Assembly: GCA_041399085.1 (NCBI GenBank)
Contig: JAWKTM010000072.1
Coordinates: 1 to 37,023, forward strand
Origin: JAWKTM01 sp041399085
GTDB taxonomy: Bacteria; Planctomycetota; Planctomycetia; Pirellulales; Pirellulaceae
Direction: 5' to 3'
DNA length: 37,023 bases
Position 1 is the first letter of the stretch; each line of letters starts with the position of its first letter. A program made the position numbers and the translations under genes. The notes below the pieces were generated by a model. It was not told where the DNA came from, made no database searches, and saw only the letters and a list, made by a program, of their open reading frames with translations. Positions 16,943 to 26,260 of the stretch are shown here, in pieces.

Positions 16943-16986
16943 CGTGTTCGCAACTTCGACTTCTACAGTTGCAATGTCATGCACTT

Positions 16987-17835
16987 CTACTGCCAACGCT
17001 GAGCGTGTTGAGCCTTCATGAAAGCCAGGCCGTCGCGAGAAAGCTGCATTTCGTCGACGAACATGCGACGCCAGATTTTGGTGGCGGCGGCCAACTCTGG
17101 CAGAGCCAAACCAAATGCCTCGATCATCAACCAACCGTCGTAGTTGATCTCTCGCAGCGTGTCGAAATTCTCCTGCCAATGCACGTGGCCCGTGCCCGGC
17201 GTGCTGCGATCGTTCTCCGAAATGTGAACGTGGCAAATCATGTCGGCCGCCCCGCGAATCGCGTCGCCGATGCTCTTCTCTTCAATATTCGAGTGGAACG
17301 TGTCGTACATGATGCGGCAATTCGGATGATCCACTTCCTTGGCAAACCGAGCCGAATCGGCGTGCGTGTTCAGCAGGTAACACTCGAAACGATTCAAACA
17401 CTCGATGCCCAGCGTCACACCGGTCGAGGCCGCGTGCTCGGCCACTTGCCGCATGCTCTCGACGCCCCATTTCCATTCATCCGCCGTCGGGCCCGCGCCG
17501 CTGAAAAAGCCGAGCGCGGAATGATACGGACCGACCAAGTGCGTGGCCCCGACCGCTTGGCAACAGTCCAGCGTTCGCTTGGTCAACGCCACGCCAGCCG
17601 CGCGTATCGCGGAATCCGGGCTGATCGGGTTGTCCGCCTCGGTACGAACCGTCACGGCCGTTCGCGCGAGTCCCAGATCATCAAGCCGTCGGCCCCAGGC
17701 GGCGTAGTCGAGGTCGAGATTGAACATTGGCAACTCGACGCCGTCGTAACCCATCTGCTTCAGCCCTTCCAAGACCGGCATCAGATCGTCGTTCAATTCG
17801 CCGGACCAGAGCAACAAGTTCATGCCAAATTTCAT
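16987..17835 (-). CDS. Sugar phosphate isomerase/epimerase, ketose 3-epimerase-like TIM barrel
   Basis: A 282-aa cytoplasmic TIM-barrel protein of the AP-endonuclease-2-like sugar isomerase superfamily. The four metal ligands are visible: Glu145 (GIECLN), Asp178 (IMYDTFH), His204 (CHVHISEND) and Glu239 (MIEAFG). Their spacings (33, 26 and 35) equal those I recall for D-psicose/D-tagatose 3-epimerase (Glu150, Asp183, His209, Glu244 in the Agrobacterium enzyme). The protein therefore probably epimerises a free ketose at C3 with Mn2+ or Co2+, though hydroxypyruvate isomerase or inosose-related activity is possible in this superfamily. The start is the ATG at 17835, preceded by GGAG; the upstream extension to 17970 is ignored. 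It lies 140 nt downstream of the AcpH-like gene in the same direction and ends at a bidirectional terminator. Confidence 0.87.
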   Translation of the reverse strand: MKFGMNLLLWSGELNDDLMPVLEGLKQMGYDGVELPMFNLDLDYAAWGRRLDDLGLARTAVTVRTEADNPISPDSAIRAAGVALTKRTLDCCQAVGATHLVGPYHSALGFFSGAGPTADEWKWGVESMRQVAEHAASTGVTLGIECLNRFECYLLNTHADSARFAKEVDHPNCRIMYDTFHSNIEEKSIGDAIRGAADMICHVHISENDRSTPGTGHVHWQENFDTLREINYDGWLMIEAFGLALPELAAATKIWRRMFVDEMQLSRDGLAFMKAQHAQRWQ

Positions 17836-17974
17836 CGGTTTCTCCAAGCAAATCGCCGTGGTCCGTTCCGGGAGCTCACGACAAACGAGTAAATAAGAGC
17901 GATGCGGCGCGGTCAACCACGTGGGCCAATACGCGTCGCACGGCGAGAGTGGACAAGTTCCGCTCGACACGCCG

Positions 17975-18622
17975 CTACGGCTCGCGTAACAGCTCGAGCT
18001 TGCGATCGGCGACTTGCCGCCGCATCGCGGGAAACAACTCGCGGAACGATTCGGGCAGCGGCGGCAGCTTCACACGCCGCATCACGCCGTTCAAGCGAAA
18101 CAGCAGTTTGCCATCGTCCGCGTAGTCGTACAAGAACCTCTCGGCGGAAAACCGGGGAATGAACAGCGGCAACATCCCAGCCGGTTCGGTAACCATCTGG
18201 TTCACGGCGCGGCTGACCGAGTCGACATCCAACGCATCGAGCACGCGATAGTACGCGTCCAACCGCTCGGGATGTTCCGCGATCAATTCGGCGTCCAGCA
18301 ACAGCTCGACCAAAATGTGTCCGAGAAAGCTGGGGCGAAAACCATCGTCGGCTGGCAACGAATCGCGAATCGCCAACGTGAACTCCAAACTCAGTTCGGC
18401 AAAGGCACGCGTGCGATGAAACCAGTCATCGTCTCGGTGATGCCGCACGATGCCGCGCGCCACGGCGCGGACCAGCGGGTCGTCGTCGTCGATGAAACGG
18501 ACCGCCAGTCGCTCGCGAGCCCGCGACCGACGATTCACGACGCTCAACCAATCGGGAGTCGCGGTTCCCGCCACGAAGTAAGGATCCGCGAGAAAACGAT
18601 AGGCATGCGCGAAGTAGTTCAC
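17975..18622 (-). CDS. AcpH-like (acyl carrier protein phosphodiesterase-type) protein
   Basis: A 215-aa soluble protein beginning at a GTG codon. The N terminus MNYFAHAYRF with TPDWL, the segment IVRHHRDDDWFHRT and the helix GHILVELLLDAEL resemble acyl-carrier-protein phosphodiesterase (AcpH). That enzyme removes the phosphopantetheine arm from acyl carrier protein using a metal; its fold belongs to the HD-like helical hydrolases. Candidate metal ligands here are His6, Asp24, His61/His62, Asp64-66, His102 and Asp110. The similarity is at motif level, so activity is uncertain. The GTG lies 4 nt after the stop of giant protein B, implying translational coupling, which is odd for a housekeeping enzyme and may be a clue to the operon's job. 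Confidence 0.6.
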   Translation of the reverse strand: MNYFAHAYRFLADPYFVAGTATPDWLSVVNRRSRARERLAVRFIDDDDPLVRAVARGIVRHHRDDDWFHRTRAFAELSLEFTLAIRDSLPADDGFRPSFLGHILVELLLDAELIAEHPERLDAYYRVLDALDVDSVSRAVNQMVTEPAGMLPLFIPRFSAERFLYDYADDGKLLFRLNGVMRRVKLPPLPESFRELFPAMRRQVADRKLELLREP

Positions 18623-18626
18623 CGGA

Positions 18627-21600
18627 CTATCCGCCGTTGCGAATCACGGTCGTGCCGTGTTCAGTCACACGCGGCCAACGTTGCGAAGCCGCCGGCAAGC
18701 GGACCGCGCCAATCATGCTGATCGCCACGATCACCCATCCGAGAAAGCTGGGCGGCAACCAGAGCCACCAAGCCAATCCGGCCAAGACGCCGAACAAGTA
18801 AGGCCAGCGAGCACACCATTCGCCCAGCGGCACATGCGACCGCAACATCGCCAGTGTCAGCAGCAGTCCGCCGATCACCAACATCAACGCGACTCGCTGC
18901 CAAAACTGCGATACGGCTCGCGATTCGTATCGAAATTCCATGCGTTCGCGAGCTCCCACGAACATCGCGCGTGCGACGGTCGCCGTGCTCGGCGCGTCGC
19001 TTTCCTCGAGTTCGGCCAGTCCGCAGGCGGTCAAAGTCACATCGGTCAGGTCGACCCAATGGCCATGCGTTTCCTGCGGCTCGGTCGCTTCTCCCACGCG
19101 AAGACGCTCGGAAATAGCGTTCTGTTTTGTTCTCACCATCTCTAAAAACGTGGACAGATCGAACGTATCGGCGCTGTTTGCCGAGTTGGCTGCGTCGGCC
19201 GAATCTGTCGATGAAGTCGGGTCGAGCGTGCTCGCGCTGGCCCAGCGGTCCAACCGCGATTGGCTGCGCGCCAGTCGCTGGCTCCAACGACGGTACCAGT
19301 TGTCGAGCTCCGCGCCGCCGCTTTCCGCCGCGACATCGGCCGCCAAGTCGATCAAGCTGCTGACCGACTCAAGCCGATACGCTTCTTGCCGAACCGCCGA
19401 AACGGCTCCCGGCAGTTGCGGCCGGCGAGCCATATCCGACGGCTCGCCGATGACGGTCCACAACGTACGCTCGACCGGAATGTCGATCGGCATCGGAGCG
19501 ACGAAGCTGGTGCTTCTTTCCATCTTCCCTTGCCATTGGCCGTCGCAGGTGAACACGATTTCGATCCGCTGCGGCAAATCGCGCGAGCCGAGCGGAATCG
19601 CGAAACCGCCAGTCGGCTGTGGGATCACGCGGACCGGCAAATCGTCGACAACGGCATTGATGATGCGGCAATCGGCGGGAGCCTGAAACGCACATTGTTT
19701 TCGTCCGGCCGGCTCCAAATCGTAGGCGGCCGAACCGAACCATTCTCCGTCGGGCTTCCATCGCACGGCAATGTCGGCCAATCGAACCTGAGCCGCGGAC
19801 TGCGTGCGTTCGACGTGCGCGATCTTGGCCTGAAAAGTTTGTCCGATTACCTGATAAGAGCCGTGCGACTTGAGCTGCTCGTGGGCGAACACATAATCAT
19901 CCGGCAACTCCGTTTCCCGCAATCCGCTGATTTCCCAAGAGATCAGCTTGCGTTGCAAATCGGTTGGCAGAATCACATACCGGTCGACCGACGTCACGCC
20001 CAGCAGCGTCGCGTCGGGTACGAGCACGATATCGACGGACGTAGCCGGAAGATCGCCTCGCAACCGCAATCGGAATTCACCACGGATTGGTTCGGCCGGA
20101 CGGATCACGATCTGACCGCGCGATTGCCCCGCTGCCATTCGCGATTCAATCGCCACGCCCGGCGCATCCACCGCCGCGACGTCGCTCCATTGCGGCGGCA
20201 CTTCTAGGCGTAGCTGATCGATGAAGCCGCCCGCCACGTCCACCAACACCTCCAAACTCGCTTGCCACGCGTCGTCCAGCGGCGCGAGCTCGGTGACCAT
20301 GCGAGCTCGCACTCGCGGCTGATTCTGCGTCACCCGCAGCATCGGCGGCACCGCCGCTTCGATCGCCGCGTCTGGAGACGAGTTTTGAGGCGCGCTCGGC
20401 GTCGCCGCTGGCGGGTTCGACGCGGTCGGGTTCGACGCGGTCGGCGTATTGGTTTCGACTGCTTCAGCCGCGTCGTCTGCTTCCGAAGTTTGATCCGCCG
20501 GAGCGACCCAATCCAAAACCATCCGCCCGAGCTTCGCGTGCCAAGCCACGGCGGAGTCGGCGGCGAACTCCATCGCCGGCTGACTTTGCACCGACACATC
20601 CGATTGCCGATACACACGCGTGCGATGGCCAGCCGTGGAGACATCCAGCAAGCGGATCGACGGAGTTTCAAACGTCTTTCCGAGCGGCGTTGGCAAGGTT
20701 CCGACCAACTGAATGACCGCTTCGCCACGCAGCCGCTCGCTTAGAAAAATGGTCAAGTGGCCCTCGCCGTCGAGCGCCGGACGGACGCGCTGCGTGACAT
20801 CGGAACGGACGATCGCCGATTGAATCTCCAGACCTCGCGGCACGTCGAAGCGATACTGAAATCGATCCAGCGACACGGCGTTCAACTGAGCTCGATACGT
20901 CAGCTCCATCACACGGGCATTAATCGAAATATCCAATTGTTGGTCGGCCAGGATCGGCGTGGCTTGGCGGCGTAGCGGCAAACTGATCGGCACGTCCATT
21001 CCCGCAAGGGCGAATGCCAGTGTCGGCGACGAGTTGGCTTCGCCCCAAGACGCGGCGAAACTGTCTGGGTCCAGCGGTTCGATGGCGTCATCCACCGGCT
21101 CGCTTGTCACCATCCCCGTGGGCAAACTGGCCGCCAACCAATACCGGCCGACTTGCTTCACGACCGGCGAAATACGCGGCAGCGATAGCGAGTGAAACTC
21201 GGCCTCACCCGCTGCCGGCTCCCATAAGAATTGCAATCGCAAGGAGACTTCGCGTTCGTAGTCGCGATCCAACAACAACCGCATCTGGCGCGGATCGCCC
21301 TCGGTCACGCGTTGATCGACGACCGGCGAATCCTCGTCCAGCGGCAGCGGATTCAGTCGCGGGTCGACTCGCATTTGCACGACGCGGATCGGTGCGCCGC
21401 TGGTGCGAAACGTAACTCGAGCTTCGACCAGCACCGACGTCGGTCTCACTTGCAGCCAGACATACTGATCGGCCGATAACTCGGTCGGCATCTTCGGTTC
21501 GGCTTTCGGCAACGGCCACTGAATCGCCAAGCGACTGGCCGCACCGAGTTCCACTTGTGTTTCGCCAATTTCAAGACGCCGAGTGACGGATCCGATCGCC

Positions 21601-24600
21601 GACGGAAAACGCAGCTCGGGCACATCGCCCGGATGCGACAACGACAGACGCGCTCGCGCCGCGGGGGGAACCGTCAGCTCGATTCCCGCCGTTACTTCGT
21701 CGCTTTGCATCCGAGGTTGCATGAACACTTCCAACCGGTGTTCGCCGGGTTGGTCCGCGTTCACGGTGATCGAATTGGCCTCGGCATCCCAATTGATGGA
21801 CACGGGCAGACCGTCCAACTGCAACGCCGTCACGGATGTCTGGGCGCGTCGCAACGGGAGAACAATCTCGGCGCCGGCCGCGAAGGTCATGATGCGATAC
21901 GTGGCCGTCAGTGCCGACACGTTCAGCGATTCGTCATCCACGCGCCGCGTCAATTGGCCCTCGTAGTCCGCGGAAACAATCTGGAATCCCCGCTCGGAAT
22001 CGGGCGTCGCGGCCGCCTGTTTCGCAAGTGCGTCGTAGAACGGTCGCGGCAGATACACGTAGTCGTTTGTTGGTTGGCCATCTTCGTCCAACGGGATGTA
22101 AACTCGAAACGGCGTCGGTCGCCGCGCCGTTGTCTCGCGCGGAGTGCCGTCGTCAGCCGTATTCGCTTCGGCCGGCGGGGGTTCCGTGACGCGAGGCGTA
22201 TCGTCGCTCAGCACGTTGGTCGAGCACCAAACCGTGGCCGAGCCGACGCTGGCCACGATCAGGATTCGCACCACGGTCGGCAACAGCGGCACTGTCGAAG
22301 CGTCTTCGGTCCGAACCGACAACGTCGCGGAACGAACCGGTGTCGCCAGCACCAGCAACAGCCCGAGCGCGAGTCCCAACAGCGCGCCGGTGAAGACCAC
22401 GGCCCAACCGATCGGGCCGACGATCACCGCCGCCCAAGTCGCGACGACCAGCGCCGCCAGAACGCTCATTCGCGTGCGGGCGATCCGCCAGCCAATCGCG
22501 GCGGCCATCAGCAAAGCGGCCCAGCCGAACGCCCGGCGAGTTGGCAAATGGACCAATCGGATCGTCGTGGTTGTCGCCTCGTCGTTGGAAAGCAACCGTT
22601 CGACCGCGTGCCAATGAAGCTTGTTTTCCGGATTGTTCAATGCCGTTTCCCATGGCCCCACGGGATCGGCAGTGACGACGGTCGCCGGGTTCTGGCCTTC
22701 TTCCGCAGGCGTCGCATTCGATTCGGCGGGCGATTCCGTCGACGCGAGCTCCGCACTTGGTGTCTCGGTACTTGGCGGCTCGGGCAGCGGCAGGGCCAGC
22801 GTGTCCATTTCACTGAGCGGCGAGGATTCAGCGCCAAACAACAACTCGCGCACGGCACGACGCCATCGCAGCGACGGAGCGATCGAAGCCGCTTGCGAAT
22901 CGACGGCAAAGTTGGGAGGCAAATGCAGCCGCCACACGGTTTCCAACACCGGCAGATCGAACGTCGCCGCGACGGGCTGCAAACCAACACGGTCGCGCAG
23001 CCGAGGATATTGCGAAACGAACGCCACCTCGATCACCGGCCAACGCTCGCCCGCGGGCAATTCGACAAGCCACTGACTGTCGTCCGATTCGGACGGCGTA
23101 ACCATGACGGCAACGCCCGCCACACGAATTTCCTTTAGCTCGGCTTGGCTTGGCAACGAAACGGCAAACCGGCCGCGACCTTGGTTCTCGATTCGCAGAC
23201 GGGCAAGATGGCTGGCCGATCCGTCCAAGGCAACTTGGGTTTCCAATTCATGTCGCCAGATCCAAGCTTCCGCGCCGCCACGATCGCCCGTTTCGTTTCG
23301 CGCCGCAGTTGCTCGCGCCCCAGTTGCTCGCGCCGCGACAGGCTCGGGCGCCAAACGCACGCGAACCGAATGCGACGGTTCGTAGCGATACTTGCCCAGC
23401 ACCGGGACGTACTCACCCGCTTGAAACGTATCGACGGGAATCGGCGTCAAGTCGGCCGCTTCGATCGTCGCTCGCCGATCTCCACGCCGCGTGACCAACA
23501 AGCGACCGACTTGCGAATCCGCTTCGGGCAACGAAGCCAGCGCCAGCATCGTTGGTTGATGAAAGCCGCCGCTGATGCGCCCGTTCAAAACAAACGGACC
23601 GCTGCGGGGCGAGGGCAAGGCGATCTCCCACGTTTCACCGCCATCGTCGGTCGCCGCCGAAGCCGAGACGCGCGAGGCCGCCAGCGGAGTCTCCGACCCG
23701 TCGATCGTCCACTTCGGCGACGAATCCAACGGTTCGGACAGATGCACCTGGACACGGCGGAGCGGCGTCGAGCGAGGATAACACTGGATGCGAAACTGCT
23801 GGTTCAATCGTTCGTCATCCACTTCGGCTGTGACGAGCAATTCGCCGGAGAAAGCCGAACGCTGGCGCACGAACGCAAAGGCGTCGTCGCGAAGCGAATC
23901 CGTGTCGAGCACCAACAGGTCGGCCGCGTCGATCGGCAACAATTCGCGCTCGCGGTCGGTCGCCGACACGGGGAGGAACGGGTCGTTTGCCAAGTCATCT
24001 CGACGACGCACTTGAAAACCGGCGTCTGTCGTGATCGCCCATAAATGACGCCGCAATGGCGTATCGCCAAAATCCACCAATCGCATCTGCGCGGCCGGCA
24101 TCGCGCGCCCGGCCGGCGCGGCTTCGCGGTGGGCTCGGATGCGAATGCGAACCGGCTGTTTCGGCGAGACCGGTTTTTGAAACTGAAACTGCACGCGCTG
24201 CGAAGTGGGGCCGGCCGACGTGACCTGCGATCGCAGTCCGACATCGTCCGTCACCGCTTCGATCGCGTCGATCAACCACGCCTTGGGGACCAGAGCCGTG
24301 GATTCGTACACATCGCCCCAAGCGGATGACAGCTCCAGCACGGCCGTGGCACTGAGCGAACTGCCGTTGAAATGAATGTGCGTCGCGCCGGTCCATTCCG
24401 GTTCCGCAGCGCGGCTTGACACGACGACTTCCATCCACGGTTGCTCGGCATACAACTGGACTCGACGCAATTGTCCCTTGTTCGGCAACGGCTCGACGGC
24501 GATCTCGCGACCTTGTTGCACCTCGAAATACTTCAGCAACACGCCGTCTGGAATTTCCAGAGTCGCTTGACCTTGTTGCCAACGAGCGTCGTTTACGCGC

Positions 24601-25175
24601 AGCGCCGGCAATCGCCACCGCTGGTCCCAGACGATCGGCGCGATGCAGGTCAGCCGAATTTTGCGGCCCGAGCCAATGACCGGTTGTGGGAATCGCAAAG
24701 TCACCTCGCGCGCCGCTGCGTCGTCCGTGAATTCGGCGTTCCACTCCAGTTCGCGATCTTCGTTGCGAGCGGAGATCAATTGCAGCGGCGTGGCCAACGT
24801 CACGGTCATTTCGCTGAGCGGTTCGTAGTGAACGTCCAAACCCAACTCGGCCGTCATCTGCAAACCACGCGGCGACAATTCGTATCGCAATTGCTGTCTC
24901 GTTAGCAAAGCCAACGGGCGTCCGCGCTCAAGCTGATCGGTCGTCGTGATGCGGATCGTCGCCTGCGAGTAGCCGCCCAATTCGATCAGCCACTCCGAAT
25001 TGGCTTCGGCATTTACTGGCGCTTCGGCGGCGGCCGCTTCCGTCGAGTCAGCTTCGGCCAAAGCGTCGCTTGATCCCTCGTCCGACACGGTCGTTGTCTT
25101 GTTCAGGCGATCGGCAGCGGAATTCGTACCTACCGATGCTGGCAGCATCGGCCACGTGGTAGACGCTGCCAGCAT
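18627..25175 (-). CDS. Giant membrane-anchored exported protein B, main part
   Basis: I recognise no family. As read, this 2182-aa frame starts at an ATG inside a palindromic repeat and has no signal peptide. It is almost certainly the continuation of the upstream frame (next entry) after a frameshift. Order: an acidic linker (1-60), long beta-rich domains (60-780) with an RIRIRAHRE motif near 343-351, a Ser/Thr/Glu linker (785-840), a helix-rich membrane segment (about 882-985), then a second unit starting FRVYIPLDEDGQ and VYLPRPFYDAL (1023-1050), more beta domains, a Pro/Ala/Asn linker and C-terminal membrane helices (about 2095-2165). The second unit repeats the entry motif seen at the start of proteins A and B. 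The product is presumably anchored in the cytoplasmic membrane with large domains outside. An AcpH-like gene starts 4 nt downstream. Confidence 0.75.
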   Translation of the reverse strand: MLAASTTWPMLPASVGTNSAADRLNKTTTVSDEGSSDALAEADSTEAAAAEAPVNAEANSEWLIELGGYSQATIRITTTDQLERGRPLALLTRQQLRYELSPRGLQMTAELGLDVHYEPLSEMTVTLATPLQLISARNEDRELEWNAEFTDDAAAREVTLRFPQPVIGSGRKIRLTCIAPIVWDQRWRLPALRVNDARWQQGQATLEIPDGVLLKYFEVQQGREIAVEPLPNKGQLRRVQLYAEQPWMEVVVSSRAAEPEWTGATHIHFNGSSLSATAVLELSSAWGDVYESTALVPKAWLIDAIEAVTDDVGLRSQVTSAGPTSQRVQFQFQKPVSPKQPVRIRIRAHREAAPAGRAMPAAQMRLVDFGDTPLRRHLWAITTDAGFQVRRRDDLANDPFLPVSATDRERELLPIDAADLLVLDTDSLRDDAFAFVRQRSAFSGELLVTAEVDDERLNQQFRIQCYPRSTPLRRVQVHLSEPLDSSPKWTIDGSETPLAASRVSASAATDDGGETWEIALPSPRSGPFVLNGRISGGFHQPTMLALASLPEADSQVGRLLVTRRGDRRATIEAADLTPIPVDTFQAGEYVPVLGKYRYEPSHSVRVRLAPEPVAARATGARATAARNETGDRGGAEAWIWRHELETQVALDGSASHLARLRIENQGRGRFAVSLPSQAELKEIRVAGVAVMVTPSESDDSQWLVELPAGERWPVIEVAFVSQYPRLRDRVGLQPVAATFDLPVLETVWRLHLPPNFAVDSQAASIAPSLRWRRAVRELLFGAESSPLSEMDTLALPLPEPPSTETPSAELASTESPAESNATPAEEGQNPATVVTADPVGPWETALNNPENKLHWHAVERLLSNDEATTTTIRLVHLPTRRAFGWAALLMAAAIGWRIARTRMSVLAALVVATWAAVIVGPIGWAVVFTGALLGLALGLLLVLATPVRSATLSVRTEDASTVPLLPTVVRILIVASVGSATVWCSTNVLSDDTPRVTEPPPAEANTADDGTPRETTARRPTPFRVYIPLDEDGQPTNDYVYLPRPFYDALAKQAAATPDSERGFQIVSADYEGQLTRRVDDESLNVSALTATYRIMTFAAGAEIVLPLRRAQTSVTALQLDGLPVSINWDAEANSITVNADQPGEHRLEVFMQPRMQSDEVTAGIELTVPPAARARLSLSHPGDVPELRFPSAIGSVTRRLEIGETQVELGAASRLAIQWPLPKAEPKMPTELSADQYVWLQVRPTSVLVEARVTFRTSGAPIRVVQMRVDPRLNPLPLDEDSPVVDQRVTEGDPRQMRLLLDRDYEREVSLRLQFLWEPAAGEAEFHSLSLPRISPVVKQVGRYWLAASLPTGMVTSEPVDDAIEPLDPDSFAASWGEANSSPTLAFALAGMDVPISLPLRRQATPILADQQLDISINARVMELTYRAQLNAVSLDRFQYRFDVPRGLEIQSAIVRSDVTQRVRPALDGEGHLTIFLSERLRGEAVIQLVGTLPTPLGKTFETPSIRLLDVSTAGHRTRVYRQSDVSVQSQPAMEFAADSAVAWHAKLGRMVLDWVAPADQTSEADDAAEAVETNTPTASNPTASNPPAATPSAPQNSSPDAAIEAAVPPMLRVTQNQPRVRARMVTELAPLDDAWQASLEVLVDVAGGFIDQLRLEVPPQWSDVAAVDAPGVAIESRMAAGQSRGQIVIRPAEPIRGEFRLRLRGDLPATSVDIVLVPDATLLGVTSVDRYVILPTDLQRKLISWEISGLRETELPDDYVFAHEQLKSHGSYQVIGQTFQAKIAHVERTQSAAQVRLADIAVRWKPDGEWFGSAAYDLEPAGRKQCAFQAPADCRIINAVVDDLPVRVIPQPTGGFAIPLGSRDLPQRIEIVFTCDGQWQGKMERSTSFVAPMPIDIPVERTLWTVIGEPSDMARRPQLPGAVSAVRQEAYRLESVSSLIDLAADVAAESGGAELDNWYRRWSQRLARSQSRLDRWASASTLDPTSSTDSADAANSANSADTFDLSTFLEMVRTKQNAISERLRVGEATEPQETHGHWVDLTDVTLTACGLAELEESDAPSTATVARAMFVGARERMEFRYESRAVSQFWQRVALMLVIGGLLLTLAMLRSHVPLGEWCARWPYLFGVLAGLAWWLWLPPSFLGWVIVAISMIGAVRLPAASQRWPRVTEHGTTVIRNGG

Positions 25176-26260
25176 CGGCGACGTGGAGGACGCTGCCAGC
25201 GTCCCAATGGTACTTTCTCATCTGCCGCTCGCCTGATCTTCGCCGAATCGGCTGTTTCGCTCGGCTCCCGATCTTCGATTGCGCCGGCCGACGCTTCGCT
25301 TCGTCGCGTGACGATTCCCACATCGCAAACCGGTCGCTTGTCGGCAGGTAGCGTCAGCCGAAGACGATTGGTTGGCGACGGCGGCAGCGACAAGCGAAAC
25401 TCGACATCGCCCAACTCAGTCGCTTCGCCTCGCAGAGTCCAAGGAAAACGCAGTCGCCGCACGACAGTGGAATTCGTCTCGTCGAGTTCGCCATCTTGTT
25501 CCGGTCGGCCGGTCGCGTCGTTGGCTTCGTCAGTTGGGGCGGCTGCGTCAGAATCTTCGGCCGAATTGGATTCATCGTCTGTGCTGGCCTCGCCGTCTGT
25601 GCTGGCCTCGCCGCCTGTGATGGCCTCGACATCCAAGCTGGACTCGTCGCCAGCATCGGTCTCTTCGGTTTCGTCAACCGCTGGCGGACGTGTCAGCAAC
25701 ACGCTGATCGTGCCGTCGACGGTCGCGCCGATCCGAGCGGGACGTGTGCCGTCTTCGCCCATTGCCTCACCTGGGGTCGCGTCCCAAGTCGCTTCGCCAA
25801 TCGCCATGCGCAGCGGCTCCAGCGCGAGCAACCCGTTGCGAGCCGACGAAGCGACGATCTCCAACTCGGCTTGGCCGGTCAGCGTTTGTCCGTCACGGAA
25901 CTGGGCCGAGTACTCGGCGCTCCGCAGTCGAGCGCCGTTCGCGCCCGGAGCCGCACGAGACATCGCCGCCGCGGCTCGCAACAGCGCTTCAAATTCGTCG
26001 GCTTTCACCGGACGACAATCACGACAATCGCGCGAAAGCACTTCGGCCTTACCATCGTCGGGGACGAAAACGCGCCGATAGGGAATGGTACCGCCGTTGC
26101 TGCCGTCGCGTTTCGCTTCGGGTCGCGACGATGCGTTCGCCGCCGGTCGGACGTTTTCACCATCCGTCGGAGCTGACTGGCCAGCGCAAACCGCGCACCA
26201 GCCGATCGCGACGGACACGACCAACGCCAGCGCGCCGAGATGGGATGCCGGCCGTTTCAT
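25130..26260 (-). CDS. Giant protein B, N-terminal part
   Basis: A 376-aa frame starting at MKRPASHLGA, with a signal peptide (residues 1-29), then GGTIPYRRVFVPDDGKAEV, a likely beta domain (about 95-185), an acidic Thr/Glu/Asp linker with short tandem repeats (GEASTD units, about 205-240) and another beta segment to LPADKRPVCDVGIV. After about residue 345 the frame enters the three-fold 27-bp palindrome and ends at a stop at 25130 that looks accidental. The other long frame (25175-18627) carries on without a signal peptide, so the two are probably one gene of about 2500 codons. Its ATG overlaps the stop of gene A (ATGA), a strong sign of translational coupling. The alternative is two separate overlapping genes, the second lacking an export signal. 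Confidence 0.7.
   Translation of the reverse strand: MKRPASHLGALALVVSVAIGWCAVCAGQSAPTDGENVRPAANASSRPEAKRDGSNGGTIPYRRVFVPDDGKAEVLSRDCRDCRPVKADEFEALLRAAAAMSRAAPGANGARLRSAEYSAQFRDGQTLTGQAELEIVASSARNGLLALEPLRMAIGEATWDATPGEAMGEDGTRPARIGATVDGTISVLLTRPPAVDETEETDAGDESSLDVEAITGGEASTDGEASTDDESNSAEDSDAAAPTDEANDATGRPEQDGELDETNSTVVRRLRFPWTLRGEATELGDVEFRLSLPPSPTNRLRLTLPADKRPVCDVGIVTRRSEASAGAIEDREPSETADSAKIRRAADEKVPLGRWQRPPRRRCWQRLPRGRCCQHR
25135..25203. repeat. Three-unit palindromic tandem repeat, period 27 bp
   Basis: Three 15-bp palindromes of form GAYGCTGSCAGCRTC start at 25135, 25162 and 25189, exactly 27 bp apart. The intervening sequence is related (ATCGGCCACGTGGTA and ATCGGCGACGTGGAG). The array lies at the point where the frame of giant protein B changes. 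Confidence 0.85.

Noticed and set aside
20405..20440. 15-bp tandem repeats in protein B (also near 23305 and 25580)
   Set aside because: They encode low-complexity linker residues (TASNP, ATGAR, GEASTD) and are ordinary linker expansion, not separate elements.
21555..23138. 527-codon plus-strand open frame inside protein B
   Set aside because: Antisense shadow with Arg/Gln-rich composition and no start signals; minus-strand coding is continuous here.
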